NCBI GenBank assembly: GCA_002840355.1
Contig: PHAL01000004.1
Location: 52,074-116,073, forward strand
DNA: 64,000 nucleotides
Direction of reading: 5' to 3'
Source: Elusimicrobia bacterium HGW-Elusimicrobia-3
GTDB taxonomy: Bacteria > Elusimicrobiota > Elusimicrobia > Elusimicrobiales > UBA9959
Shown: one piece after another, positions 9,960 to 18,084 of the stretch
How positions within the stretch are numbered: the first letter of the stretch is position 1
Layout: every line of letters begins with the position of its first letter
Made by a program: the position numbers and the translations under genes
The notes under the pieces: model-generated
Told to the model about the DNA's origin: nothing
Database searches by the model: none
The model's input: only the letters and a program-made list of their open reading frames with translations

Positions 9960-10841
9960 ATGAAAGCAAAAGTCCTTACCAGGTCTTATTTGGCCGGCCA
10001 GCTGCCCCCGAGACCGCGCACTGCCCATAAGGGGGATTTCGGCCGGGTGCTGGTAGCGGCCGGTTCGCGCGGCATGGCGGGGGCCGCCATACTTTCAGCC
10101 CGCGCGGCGCTCAAAGCCGGCGCCGGCCTGGTCACCGTGGCCTGCCCCGCGGGCATAGAGAAAACCATAGCCTGCGCCCTGCCCGAGGCCATGACCTTCG
10201 CCGCCTGCGCCGGCGATACTTTTACTCCCGCCGCTGCCGCCCGGGTAGCTGCCTTCGCCCGGGATAAGAAAATAAACGTTTTGCTCGTAGGCCCCGGCCT
10301 GGGATCTTCGGCAGGCGCCCGGTCTTTCGCCCTCCGGCTGCTGGCCGGAGTGGACCTGCCGGCGGTAATCGACGCCGACGCGCTCAACGCGCTGGCCGCC
10401 GGGCCCAGGCCGCTAAAACTGAAAACCTCGCTTTCTATCATAACGCCGCATCCCGGCGAGGCCGACAGGCTGCTCGGAAAAAAGATGGCCGACCGCCCCG
10501 CCGCGGCCGCGGCCCTGACCGCGCTGGCCGGCGGCGTCGCCGTGCTCAAAGGCCCCGGCACGCTGGTCTGCGGCGCGGGAAAACTCCGCAAGAATACCAC
10601 CGGCGGCCCGGAACTGGCCAAGGGCGGCGCCGGCGACGTGCTGGCCGGCCTGACGGCCGGTTTCTACGCCCAGAACGGCCTGGCCCGCGGCTTTACGCCG
10701 GAGACGGCGGCCGGCAGCGCCGCGCTGGCCGTCTTCCTGCACGGGCGCTGCGGAGACCTGGCCGCGAAAAGATATACGGCGCGCTGCGTGCTGGCCGGGG
10801 AACTGCTGGATTTCCTGCCCGCGGCGCTGGGGGGCCTGTGA
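9960..10841 (+). CDS. nnrD: ADP/ATP-dependent NAD(P)H-hydrate dehydratase
   Basis: 293 residues, corresponding to the C-terminal ribokinase-like half of YjeF. Repairs hydrated NAD(P)H by dehydration using ADP or ATP. Features: GDFGRVLVAAGSRGMAGAA near the N-terminus, the HPGEADRL region and ELAKGGAGDVLAG with the catalytic Asp. The N-terminal epimerase half (NnrE) found in many bacterial bifunctional proteins is absent from this gene and its neighbours, so the epimerase may be encoded elsewhere. The stop overlaps the GTG start of thiL. Confidence 0.92.
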   Translation: MKAKVLTRSYLAGQLPPRPRTAHKGDFGRVLVAAGSRGMAGAAILSARAALKAGAGLVTVACPAGIEKTIACALPEAMTFAACAGDTFTPAAAARVAAFARDKKINVLLVGPGLGSSAGARSFALRLLAGVDLPAVIDADALNALAAGPRPLKLKTSLSIITPHPGEADRLLGKKMADRPAAAAALTALAGGVAVLKGPGTLVCGAGKLRKNTTGGPELAKGGAGDVLAGLTAGFYAQNGLARGFTPETAAGSAALAVFLHGRCGDLAAKRYTARCVLAGELLDFLPAALGGL

Positions 10842-11812
10842 AAAAGAAAAAGACCGGCGGCGAAGCCCGGCTCATAGAGCATATCGAGAAAACTTTCCGT
10901 TTCCCGGCGGACCGGCGGCTGCTGCTCGGCCCCGGCGACGACTGCGCGGTGCTGCGCCACGCTCTAGGCCGGGACCTGGTGATCACCACCGACGAGATGG
11001 TGGAAGGCACCCATTACCTGGCGCGCTTCGCCACGCCAGAAGACATAGCCCGCAAGCTGACCCGCATGAACCTCAGCGACCTGGCCTCCATGGGCGAGGT
11101 GGCCCCCGTTTCCTGCGTAGTCGGCTCCGGCCTGCGCAAAGATATCCCGCCGGACTTCACCCGGCGGTTCATGAAGGAACTAAAAGCCGAAGCCCTGCGC
11201 TACGGCATTTCCATCGCCGGGGGCAATCTGGCCGGCGCGCGGGAGAACCATTTTTACATGACGGTCTGGGGCGAGGCCGGCCGCTCGCCGCTGGTGACGC
11301 GCTACGGCGCCAAGGCGGGGGACCTGCTGTTCAACGTCGGGCCCCTGGGGCAGGCCGCCGCCGGCCTGGAGCTGCTGATGAAGGGCGGCGCCGCGCCGAA
11401 GAAGTTTCCCGGCCTCATAAAATCTTTCTGGCGGCCGGAGCCGCAACTGGCCGCCGGGGCGCTGTTAGGCCGCCGGCGGCTGGCCACGGCCATGCTGGAC
11501 AATTCAGACGGCCTGGCCCGCAGCGCGGCGATAATTTCCGAACTGTCCGGCTGCCGCGTGATAGTGAGCGTGGGCGAAGGCGCCTGCGCGCCGGAGCTGC
11601 GCGCCTACAGCGCCCGCGCCGGCCGGCCGTGGCGGCATTACGCCGTGAACGGCGGCGAGGATTACGGCCTGATCTTCACCGCGCCGGAGCGGAACCTCGG
11701 CGAGATCAAGAAACAGCTGCCCGGCGCTTTCGTGGTGGGCAGGGTGGAGAAGGGTTCCGGGGCCGAGATAGAGAATTTTAATGGCAAGGTCAAAAGCTTC
11801 GAGCATTTTTAA
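10838..11812 (+). CDS. thiL: thiamine-monophosphate kinase
   Basis: 324 residues. Phosphorylates thiamine monophosphate to the cofactor thiamine diphosphate. AIR-synthase-like fold with GPGDDCAVL (Mg/ATP), TTDEMVEGTHY, the NLSDLASMG region and NGGEDYGLIF near the C-terminus. The GTG start at 10838 overlaps the nnrD stop by 4 bp. The gene overlaps the following tsaE by 32 bp. No other thiamine-pathway gene is nearby. Confidence 0.94.
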   Translation: MKKKKTGGEARLIEHIEKTFRFPADRRLLLGPGDDCAVLRHALGRDLVITTDEMVEGTHYLARFATPEDIARKLTRMNLSDLASMGEVAPVSCVVGSGLRKDIPPDFTRRFMKELKAEALRYGISIAGGNLAGARENHFYMTVWGEAGRSPLVTRYGAKAGDLLFNVGPLGQAAAGLELLMKGGAAPKKFPGLIKSFWRPEPQLAAGALLGRRRLATAMLDNSDGLARSAAIISELSGCRVIVSVGEGACAPELRAYSARAGRPWRHYAVNGGEDYGLIFTAPERNLGEIKKQLPGAFVVGRVEKGSGAEIENFNGKVKSFEHF

Positions 11813-12272
11813 ATTCAAGAGCGCCTGCCCGGCCGCCACCGCGCGGCTGGCGGGGCTGTTTTCCCGCGCCCTGCGCGGCGGGGATGCCTTGTTCCTCGAG
11901 GGGCCTATTGGCTCCGGCAAAACTTTCTTCGTCCGCGAGCTGGCCCTGGCGCTGGGCGCGCGGCGGCTGCCGGTCAGCGCCAGCTTCAACCTGATGCGCG
12001 CTTACGGCGGCCGGCTGAAGCTGTATCACTTCGACCTGTTCCGCGCGGGCGAGGCCGACATGGAGAATATCGGCCTCGACGAGTATCTCGGCCGCGCCGA
12101 CGGCATCACCGCGGTGGAATGGCCCGAGGCCGCCGGCGACCTGGGCGAGCGCGGCGCCATTAAGATCGAGTTCGCGCTGGCGGGCGGCGACAGCCGGGTG
12201 ATAAGCGTCACCGCCGGGGCGGACAGCGCCGCCAGGCTGGAGAAGATAGAGGCTTTATGGCTGAAAAAATGA
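11781..12272 (+). CDS. tsaE: tRNA t6A biosynthesis ATPase TsaE
   Basis: 163 residues. Walker A GPIGSGKT at 41-48, then FDLFR and VEWPE, both typical of TsaE. It is the ATPase that cycles the TsaB-TsaD complex making N6-threonylcarbamoyladenosine at position 37 of ANN-decoding tRNAs. It overlaps thiL by 32 bp and tsaB by 16 bp. The tsaE-tsaB-rimI order is common in bacteria. tsaD and tsaC are not in this window. Confidence 0.95.
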   Translation: MARSKASSIFKFKSACPAATARLAGLFSRALRGGDALFLEGPIGSGKTFFVRELALALGARRLPVSASFNLMRAYGGRLKLYHFDLFRAGEADMENIGLDEYLGRADGITAVEWPEAAGDLGERGAIKIEFALAGGDSRVISVTAGADSAARLEKIEALWLKK

Positions 12273-12985
12273 TCCTCGGCCTGTGCACCTCCGGCTCCCG
12301 CCTGAAGGCGGCCGTCTACGACGGAAAGAATTTCCTCGGCGCGCAGAAGAAGGTTTTTAACCAGGAGCTGGAACTGTTCCCCATGGTCAAGCGCCTGCTG
12401 GCCAGGGCCGGCGGCGACCTGCGGAGCGTAAGCGCGGTCTGCGCGGCGCGCGGCCCGGGGCGCTTCACCGGCATCCGGATCTCGCTGACGCTGGCCGCCT
12501 CGCTCAAGGCCATGGCCGGCGCGGCCGTGCATACCGCCACCCTCTTCGAGATCCTGGCGCTGCAGGCCGCCGAGAGCCGGGATTTTAAAAAATGGTCGCC
12601 GTCCGGCGGCCGCCTGGCCGTGCTGGTGCACGCCTTCAAGGACGAATATTTCTGCCAGTTCTTCGCCGCCGCGCCGGGCGCCCGCCCGGCGCAGGAGGGG
12701 GAGCCGGTGTGGCTGAAGGCCGAAGAGACGAAGCGGCTGCTGGCCGCGGCCGGCGCCCCGCTTTACGCCGTGGCCGACGCCGAGGAGGATCCGGGCGTGT
12801 ACGCGCTGGTGCCGCCCGCCGCGGCCCGGGCCCCGGCCGCCGTCTCTAAAATTCTCCCGGCCTATATCATAAAGGCCGCGCTCGCCTATAAGAACCACAC
12901 GCTCAAGCCGCTTTATCTCAAGCCGGCCAAGTACGAGCTCGAGAACAATATCAGCTACGGGCCGGGCAGGCGGCTGGAAAAATAA
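12257..12985 (+). CDS. tsaB: tRNA t6A biosynthesis protein TsaB
   Basis: 242 residues, an ASKHA-fold scaffold that pairs with TsaD. The family signature is the segment GPGRFTGIRISLTLA at about 72-86. The N-terminus ILGLCTSG is less conserved than the usual DTS motif, in line with TsaB being non-catalytic. It overlaps tsaE and rimI, indicating coupled translation. Confidence 0.93.
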   Translation: MAEKMILGLCTSGSRLKAAVYDGKNFLGAQKKVFNQELELFPMVKRLLARAGGDLRSVSAVCAARGPGRFTGIRISLTLAASLKAMAGAAVHTATLFEILALQAAESRDFKKWSPSGGRLAVLVHAFKDEYFCQFFAAAPGARPAQEGEPVWLKAEETKRLLAAAGAPLYAVADAEEDPGVYALVPPAAARAPAAVSKILPAYIIKAALAYKNHTLKPLYLKPAKYELENNISYGPGRRLEK

Positions 12986-13431
12986 TGCTGATACGCCGGG
13001 CCAGGCCTTCGGATTACCCCGCTTTCGCCGCCATAGAGGCGCAGCATCCCGGCTACCCCGCCTGGGGGGAGAAGGGCTTCGAAGCGGAGGAACGCAACCG
13101 CAACTCGGTGACGCTGGCCGCGGAGATAGACGGGGCGGCGGCCGGTTTTATAAATTTCTGGATACTGCGGCCGCAGGTGCAGCTCAACACGCTGGCGGTG
13201 GACAAAGCCTTCCTGCGGCGCGGCGCGGCCTCGGCCCTGCTGGGCAAGCTGCTGGAGTACGCCGCCAAGAACCTCTGCCGCGAGGTGGACCTGGAGGTCA
13301 ACGAGCGCAACGCCGCGGCGCTGGCGCTGTACCGGGCCCGCGGTTTCGAGCTGGTCGGCAAAAGGCCGAAGTTCTATAATAACACCGATGCCGCCCTGCT
13401 GCTGAGGAAGACGCTGCCTTTAAAGGACTGA
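12985..13431 (+). CDS. rimI: GNAT acetyltransferase, RimI-like
   Basis: 148 residues with a GNAT fold. The acetyl-CoA loop is DKAFLRRGAASALLG at about 73-87, followed by LEVNERNAAALALYRARGF, the segment by which RimI proteins are recognised. The expected role is N-terminal acetylation of ribosomal protein S18 or a similar substrate. The symbol rests on this motif and on the tsaE-tsaB-rimI context; the true substrate may differ. It overlaps the tsaB stop by 1 bp. Confidence 0.85.
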   Translation: MLIRRARPSDYPAFAAIEAQHPGYPAWGEKGFEAEERNRNSVTLAAEIDGAAAGFINFWILRPQVQLNTLAVDKAFLRRGAASALLGKLLEYAAKNLCREVDLEVNERNAAALALYRARGFELVGKRPKFYNNTDAALLLRKTLPLKD

Positions 13432-13432
13432 C

Positions 13433-15583
13433 ATGAAGAAGATCATCTATTCCGTACTGCTTTTCGCCTGCTGTTGCGCCACCGCCGCGGCCGCCGCCGA
13501 CAAGGAGGCCTACCTCCATTTCATGAACGGCATGGTGATGGAACGGCGCGGCAATTACGACCTGGCGCTGCAGGAATACCGCCGCACCATGGCCATCGAT
13601 CCCGAGTCGGTGTTCGTCCACAAGCAGGCCCTTAACCTGGCCCTGCACACCGGCAAAGTAGAGGAGGCCGCGCAGTGGGCCGAGTACGTGGTCAAGGCCG
13701 ACTCCGCCACCGCCGACAACTGGGTGCTTTACGGCAATGTGCGCTGGGCCAAGGGCGACCTGGAAGGAGCGCGCGCGGCCTACGAGAAGGGCGTGGAGCT
13801 GGACCCCTCCGCCCACGAGGGCATCTACCAGCTGGCCAGCCTGTGGAGCTCGCGCAACCCCGGGAAGTCCATCGGCTACCTGGCCAAATATCTGGAACTG
13901 CGGCCCGAGGATTCGGCCGAGGTGTACTACCAGATGGCCGTGCTGCACAATATGAAGGGCAACGCCGCCGGGGTGGAAGAGAGCCTGCTCAAGTCCAAGG
14001 CCGCCGATCCCTATTATCCTCAGCCGCGCTACATGCTGGGCGATTTCTACGAGGCCCGCAGCGCCACCGCGGCCGCGCTGGCCGAATACCTGGAGCTGGT
14101 CGAGCTGGAGCCGCGCAACAAGGACCTCTACAACCACATCGGCAGCATCTATACCTCGCCCGCCGCCATAAATCTCGAGGAGGCCGAGAAGTATTTTCTC
14201 AAGACCTACGCGTTGGACCGCACCGACCCGGTGGCCTGTTACTGGCTGTCCATCATCAGCGAGCAGCGCCGGGATTTCCCTTCGGCGGCCGCGTTCCTGG
14301 AAGGCTCGGCGGCCCTGAAGGAAGACCCCGACGCCGTGCTGCGCCTGGCCTACTACTACACCCAGGGCGGCGGCTATAAAAAAGCCATCGGCATGCTGGA
14401 GAAGGCCGCGATGAAATGGCCGGAGAATGCCGAGATCGCCTATTTCCTGGCGCTCGGCTACGACGACACCGGCAAGGCGAAGAAAGCCGTGCAGCTGCTT
14501 CAGGGCATCATCCGCCGCAATCCCGACAATACCGAAGCCCGCATGCAGTGCGCCGTGATCAGCGAGCGCGAGGGCGACATGGCCACCGCCGAGGAGCATT
14601 TTCGCTACCTGCTGTCTAAAAAACCCGACAACGCCAACGCGCTCAACTACCTGGGCTACTCGCTGGCCGACCGCGGCCTCAAACTGGAGGAGGCGCAGGG
14701 CTTTATAGAGAAGGCCGTGGCGCTGGAGCCGGCCAACGGGGCCTTCCTCGACTCGCTGGCCTGGGTGCGCTACAAGCGCGGCAACAACGACGGCGCGCTG
14801 GCGGCCATCCGCCAGGCCGTGGCGGCCGTACACGACGACCCGGTGATCTGGGCGCACGCCGGGGACATTTACGCGGCGGCCGGCAGCTACGCGGCTGCCT
14901 GGACGGCCTGGAAATATTCCTGGCTGCTGGAGCAGCCGGCCAAGCGCGGCAAGGCCGCGGCGCGGCTCAAGGAGCTGGCCGGGCGTCTGCCAGCCGGCTC
15001 GCTGCCGTCGCTGGAGCAGGCCTACCTGCGTACTTTCAGCCCCGCCGGCCTGGAGTTCTCTTCCTTCGCCAAGGTGGAGGGCCGTGTGCGCGGCAAGACG
15101 GTGAAGTTCGACGCGATAGTGCATTTCTCGCCGCCCGGGGATTTCAGCCTGACGGTGATGGGGCCGCTGATGGTGCCGCTGTGGAAGGCCAAGACCAGCG
15201 GCGGCGTGATGGAGATGGACGAGGTGGCCCTGAAGGACCTGGACGCCGGCGTCTTCAGTTACTGGGCCTCGCTGATAACCGGCGAGCTGCAGGGCTGGTT
15301 CGCCGGCGACCATTTGCCGGCCGTACCCCCGGACCTCGACGGCGCCTGCTACGCGGCCGGCCCGCGCGAGATCTGCCTGGACAAGGCGCTGGCCTGGCCG
15401 GAGAGGATACGCAACTCCGCAGAGAAGCGGCTGGTCTTCAGGCCCGGCAATTATTTCCTGCGCGGGCTTTACCTGTTCCCGCAGACTTTCGAGTTCAAGC
15501 TGCCGCTGGTCTCGCTGAAGATAACGCTGGACGGCAGGCAGATGAACTTCGCCGGCGAGAACACGCTCAACCTGCCAGAATAA
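13433..15583 (+). CDS. secreted TPR-repeat protein with C-terminal beta domain
   Basis: 716 residues. An N-terminal signal peptide (hydrophobic 4-18, followed by a Cys cluster FACCC that could be a lipobox) precedes at least ten TPR-like helical repeats (about 25-510), with repeated patterns such as A-x-x-x-x-P/D-N-A and Y-x-L-G/A. The last 200 residues form a beta-rich segment resembling LolB/DUF4292-type lipoprotein-carrier folds; that resemblance is uncertain. The likely site is the periplasm or inner face of the outer membrane. It is coupled to rimI (1 bp gap) and to ispE (1 bp gap), a position without an obvious functional link. Confidence 0.75.
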   Translation: MKKIIYSVLLFACCCATAAAAADKEAYLHFMNGMVMERRGNYDLALQEYRRTMAIDPESVFVHKQALNLALHTGKVEEAAQWAEYVVKADSATADNWVLYGNVRWAKGDLEGARAAYEKGVELDPSAHEGIYQLASLWSSRNPGKSIGYLAKYLELRPEDSAEVYYQMAVLHNMKGNAAGVEESLLKSKAADPYYPQPRYMLGDFYEARSATAAALAEYLELVELEPRNKDLYNHIGSIYTSPAAINLEEAEKYFLKTYALDRTDPVACYWLSIISEQRRDFPSAAAFLEGSAALKEDPDAVLRLAYYYTQGGGYKKAIGMLEKAAMKWPENAEIAYFLALGYDDTGKAKKAVQLLQGIIRRNPDNTEARMQCAVISEREGDMATAEEHFRYLLSKKPDNANALNYLGYSLADRGLKLEEAQGFIEKAVALEPANGAFLDSLAWVRYKRGNNDGALAAIRQAVAAVHDDPVIWAHAGDIYAAAGSYAAAWTAWKYSWLLEQPAKRGKAAARLKELAGRLPAGSLPSLEQAYLRTFSPAGLEFSSFAKVEGRVRGKTVKFDAIVHFSPPGDFSLTVMGPLMVPLWKAKTSGGVMEMDEVALKDLDAGVFSYWASLITGELQGWFAGDHLPAVPPDLDGACYAAGPREICLDKALAWPERIRNSAEKRLVFRPGNYFLRGLYLFPQTFEFKLPLVSLKITLDGRQMNFAGENTLNLPE

Positions 15584-15584
15584 C

Positions 15585-16463
15585 ATGGTAAAGATAGCGG
15601 CCCGGGCCAAACTGAACCTGTTCCTGGAAGTTACCGGGCGCAGGCCCGACGGTTACCATGACCTGGCCACGCTGTTCGCCCGGATCGGAGTGGCCGACGC
15701 GCTGACGCTGAAAAGATCCGCCGCGCCGGGGATAACGCTGAAGGTTGAAGGCGGCCCGGCGCTCGGCAAACCCGGGGACAACATAGTCTGCAAGGCCGCC
15801 GAAAAATTCTTCGCCGCTTTCAAGATAAGGCCGGCCGTGGAGATAAAACTAAAAAAGAACATCCCGGTTGGCGCCGGCCTGGGCGGCGGCTCTTCCGACG
15901 GCGCGGCCGCCCTGCTGGGGCTGGCCAAGCTCTACCGGATTCCCCGTTCGGCCTTTCCGCGGCTGATGAAAATAGCCGCGGCCATAGGTTCCGATGTCCC
16001 GTTCTTCATGATCGATGAGATAATGGCCGTGGGCCGGGGGCGCGGGGAGAAACTGAAGCCCCTGAAGCCGGCCGGCCGCCTGCCTTATATAGTGCTGGTC
16101 TATCCGGGGGTGCCTGTTTATACCAGGGAGGTTTACGGGAACCTGAAACTGGGGGCCGCGCCGGAAATAAAAGCCCGGCTTAAGGAGTTCGGCGAACTCT
16201 GCTCTCTTATAAAGAAAGGCGGCTTTGCGCCGGGCCTGGCCGGCCGGCTGTTCAACCGCCTGGAGGACCCGGTGCTGCCGCGCCACAGGGCGGTGCGCCT
16301 GGCCAAGGCGCGTCTGGCCGCCCTGGGGGCCGACGCCGCCCTGATGTCGGGGTCGGGGGCCTGCGTGTTCGGCCTGTGCAGGGGCAGGGCCAAAGCGGCG
16401 GCCATCGCCCGGGAGCTGGGGTGTATAAAAAGTTACAGGGTTTTCTTGACCAAGTTTTGCTGA
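15585..16463 (+). CDS. ispE: 4-diphosphocytidyl-2-C-methyl-D-erythritol kinase
   Basis: 292 residues, GHMP kinase family. Catalyses the ATP-dependent step of the MEP isoprenoid pathway. N-terminal AKLNLFLEVTGRRPDGYHDL is diagnostic, with the catalytic Lys in AKLNL; the ATP loop PVGAGLGGGSSDGAAAL lies at about 88-104; MSGSGACVFG is near the C-terminus. The ATG is 1 bp after the preceding stop. It is the last gene of the glmM-ispE run; the promoter of spoVG overlaps its 3' end. Confidence 0.96.
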   Translation: MVKIAARAKLNLFLEVTGRRPDGYHDLATLFARIGVADALTLKRSAAPGITLKVEGGPALGKPGDNIVCKAAEKFFAAFKIRPAVEIKLKKNIPVGAGLGGGSSDGAAALLGLAKLYRIPRSAFPRLMKIAAAIGSDVPFFMIDEIMAVGRGRGEKLKPLKPAGRLPYIVLVYPGVPVYTREVYGNLKLGAAPEIKARLKEFGELCSLIKKGGFAPGLAGRLFNRLEDPVLPRHRAVRLAKARLAALGADAALMSGSGACVFGLCRGRAKAAAIARELGCIKSYRVFLTKFC

Positions 16464-16476
16464 TTTTTGCTAGAAT
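16446..16476 (+). promoter_or_regulatory. promoter of spoVG
   Basis: TTGACC (16446-16451), a 19 nt spacer, then TGCTAGAAT, an extended -10 (TAGAAT at 16471-16476). It gives a leader of about 78 nt containing two long G-runs before the spoVG start. Confidence 0.65.
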
Positions 16477-16560
16477 TCATTTTGTAAGAGTAACGCTGCC
16501 TTGTATGCACGCAACAACAGAGGTGTACGGGGGGGGCGGACAACATGGGGGGGGGTTCGT

Positions 16561-16860
16561 ATGATGGATATCACCGAAGTGAGGATACATCTCAGGAACG
16601 AGGCCAGGCTTAAGGCATTCGCTACTGTGACCTTTGACAACGCGTTCGTGGTGCACAATATGAAGGTCGTTAACGGTAATAACGGCCTTATTGTCTGCAT
16701 GCCGTCCAGGAAGATCAAGGACGGCACGTACAAGGACATAGCGCACCCGATCAATAATGAGTTCCGCGGCAAGCTGGAGCAGCTCATTCTCAAGGAATAC
16801 GAGAATGAGAATGTAAAGGCCGGGCCGATGGCGACTCCTACTCAAACCGAAGGCTTCTAA
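16561..16860 (+). CDS. spoVG: SpoVG-family regulator
   Basis: 99 residues, matching SpoVG across its length: DITEVRI at the start, LKAFATVTFDNAFVVHNMKV, then GLIVCMPSRK and the IAHPIN motif. SpoVG proteins bind nucleic acids and regulate gene expression; family members occur well outside spore formers. The start at 16561 is preceded by a G9 run acting as ribosome-binding site; a second ATG follows directly. A hairpin at 16883-16906 ends the gene and tRNA-Gln follows. Confidence 0.96.
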   Translation: MMDITEVRIHLRNEARLKAFATVTFDNAFVVHNMKVVNGNNGLIVCMPSRKIKDGTYKDIAHPINNEFRGKLEQLILKEYENENVKAGPMATPTQTEGF

Positions 16861-16882
16861 AAGGCCCGAGACGGAAAAAGCA

Positions 16883-16926
16883 CCCTTCCCGTTCTCGCGG
16901 GAGGGGTTTCCGTGCTTGTTCGTTTT
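16883..16926 (+). terminator. hairpin after spoVG
   Basis: Stem CCCTTCCCG (16883-16891) / CGGGAGGGG (16898-16906), one G-T pair, with possible outer pairing of GCAC/GTGC and a weak T-rich tail at 16919-16926. It lies immediately before tRNA-Gln, so it may also be a processing signal. Confidence 0.5.
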
Positions 16927-16928
16927 AT

Positions 16929-17002
16929 TCCCGGGTGGTGTAACGGTAGCACAACCGCCTTTGACGCGGTTAGACATGGTTCAAATCCATGCCCGGGAGC
17001 CA
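16929..17002 (+). tRNA. tRNA-Gln(TTG)
   Basis: 74 nt including an encoded CCA. Acceptor TCCCGGG/CCCGGGA, discriminator G, D arm GTG-TAACGGTAG-CAC, anticodon stem ACCGC/GCGGT with loop CTTTGAC (anticodon TTG), T arm CATGG-TTCAAAT-CCATG. Confidence 0.95.
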
Positions 17003-17191
17003 GATTTAGGTGACAAAAGGCAGGGTTCGCGGGTGCCAGCGGCCCGGTTCGTCAGGCACGGCGTCGCGTACACCGTACGCGCGCCTCCTCACTCAGGCTC
17101 GGCGCTACGCAAGCCTCGCCTTCCGTGAGGGCCTTCCTCACCGAACCGCCGCCACCCGCTCCAGCGAGCGCCTTTCGTTCCCTGTAAATTA
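17003..17191. other. structured non-coding stretch, unassigned
   Basis: 189 bp between tRNA-Gln and the GIY-YIG gene with no plausible gene. It contains a perfect inverted repeat CGCGTAC (17065-17071) / GTACGCG (17075-17081) and nested stems CTCAC (17088-17092) / GTGAG (17125-17129) enclosing AGGCT (17095-17099) / AGCCT (17112-17116). It may be a small structured RNA, a REP-like repeat or tRNA trailer; I cannot choose between them. Confidence 0.3.
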
Positions 17192-17467
17192 ATGAAAAAA
17201 GTTGAGAAGAAGAAATCGTGGACGGTTTATATTGTGCGGTGCGCTAACGGGGCGCTGTACACTGGGATCACGAATGACCTGGCGGGACGCATAGCGGACC
17301 ATAATGCGGGTCGGGGGGCGAAGTATACGGCGGCTTTCGGGCCGGTGGAATTGGCCTGGAAGCGGAGGAAGAAGGACCGGTCGGCGGCGTCGAAGCTGGA
17401 GGCGGCCATAAAGAAACTTTCCAGGTCGGAGAAGGACGGCCTGTTGGCCGGCGGGAGGAAGATATGA
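17192..17467 (+). CDS. GIY-YIG domain protein
   Basis: 91 residues, a minimal GIY-YIG nuclease domain of the YhbQ/UPF0213 type. WTVYIVRC and LYTGITNDLAGRIADHNAGRGAKYT carry the motif (YIV ... YTG) plus the catalytic Arg, and Glu appears in the later helix (KLEAAIKKLSR). The biological role of these stand-alone proteins is poorly defined; a DNA repair or processing role is usually suggested. The start has only a weak ribosome-binding site. Its stop overlaps the next gene's ATG, so the two are coupled. Confidence 0.9.
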   Translation: MKKVEKKKSWTVYIVRCANGALYTGITNDLAGRIADHNAGRGAKYTAAFGPVELAWKRRKKDRSAASKLEAAIKKLSRSEKDGLLAGGRKI

Positions 17468-18009
17468 ACGAGAATAAACTGAAGGCCGTGAATTCCGCCG
17501 CGGATATCCCCAAGGCGCTGCGCGGCACGCCTTTCGCCGAGCTGCTGCAGTACCAGAACCTCGGCAAGCCCTTCAAAAAATACGACAAGGCCAGGCTGCT
17601 CGCCTGCATGTGCATGGACAACCGCAAGCAGCTGCGGCTGCCCGACAATTTCGCGTTCATACTGCGCACCGGCGGCGGCAATATACGCTACAGCGAGTTC
17701 AAGCTCTCCTTCGCCATAGGCATAGGCGGCGTGCGGCACGTGGCGATGATAGCCCACGACAACTGCGGCATGTCCAACCTGTTCTCCAAGCGCGAGGCGT
17801 TCATAAGGGGGCTTATGAAGAACGCCGGCTGGCCTCGCAGGCGGGCGGAGGAGTATTTCGTGACCTACGCGCCGCTGTTCGAGATCGGCAACGAGGCCGA
17901 CTTCGTGGTGGCCGAGGCCCGGCGCATGAACTTCAAATATCCCAAGGTCAAGGTGTTGCCCATGTACTATAAACTGGCCGACGGCAAGCTTTATCTGATC
18001 GGGAAATAG
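17464..18009 (+). CDS. beta-carbonic anhydrase-like protein
   Basis: 181 residues. Residues C50-x-D52-x-R54 (CMDNR) and H98-x-x-C101 (HDNC) match the zinc ligands and Asp-Arg dyad of beta-carbonic anhydrases, followed by GM as in the canonical HTDCGM. The strand GGVRHVAMIAH before the second motif fits the fold. The protein is somewhat short and divergent elsewhere. Expected activity: reversible hydration of CO2 in the cytosol, if active. Coupling to the GIY-YIG gene has no obvious meaning. Confidence 0.75.
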   Translation: MNENKLKAVNSAADIPKALRGTPFAELLQYQNLGKPFKKYDKARLLACMCMDNRKQLRLPDNFAFILRTGGGNIRYSEFKLSFAIGIGGVRHVAMIAHDNCGMSNLFSKREAFIRGLMKNAGWPRRRAEEYFVTYAPLFEIGNEADFVVAEARRMNFKYPKVKVLPMYYKLADGKLYLIGK

Positions 18010-18030
18010 CCCGCCTGCCCGCCTTTTTAG

Positions 18031-18036
18031 TAGAAT
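18031..18036 (+). promoter_or_regulatory. -10 element (TAGAAT) before glmU
   Basis: TAGAAT preceded by TTTTTAG, 48 bp upstream of the glmU ATG; no clear -35. The same hexamer recurs upstream of glmM, spoVG, the 22230 gene and the 60201 gene. Confidence 0.45.
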
Positions 18037-18084
18037 TTAGGGGTAGTCCTTCCGTTCCTTATTCTCGGTTCTTTTACGGTAACT

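Noticed and set aside
13298..15610. 770-codon minus-strand frame across rimI and the TPR gene
   Set aside because: Shadow of GC-rich plus-strand genes, biased composition, no domain.
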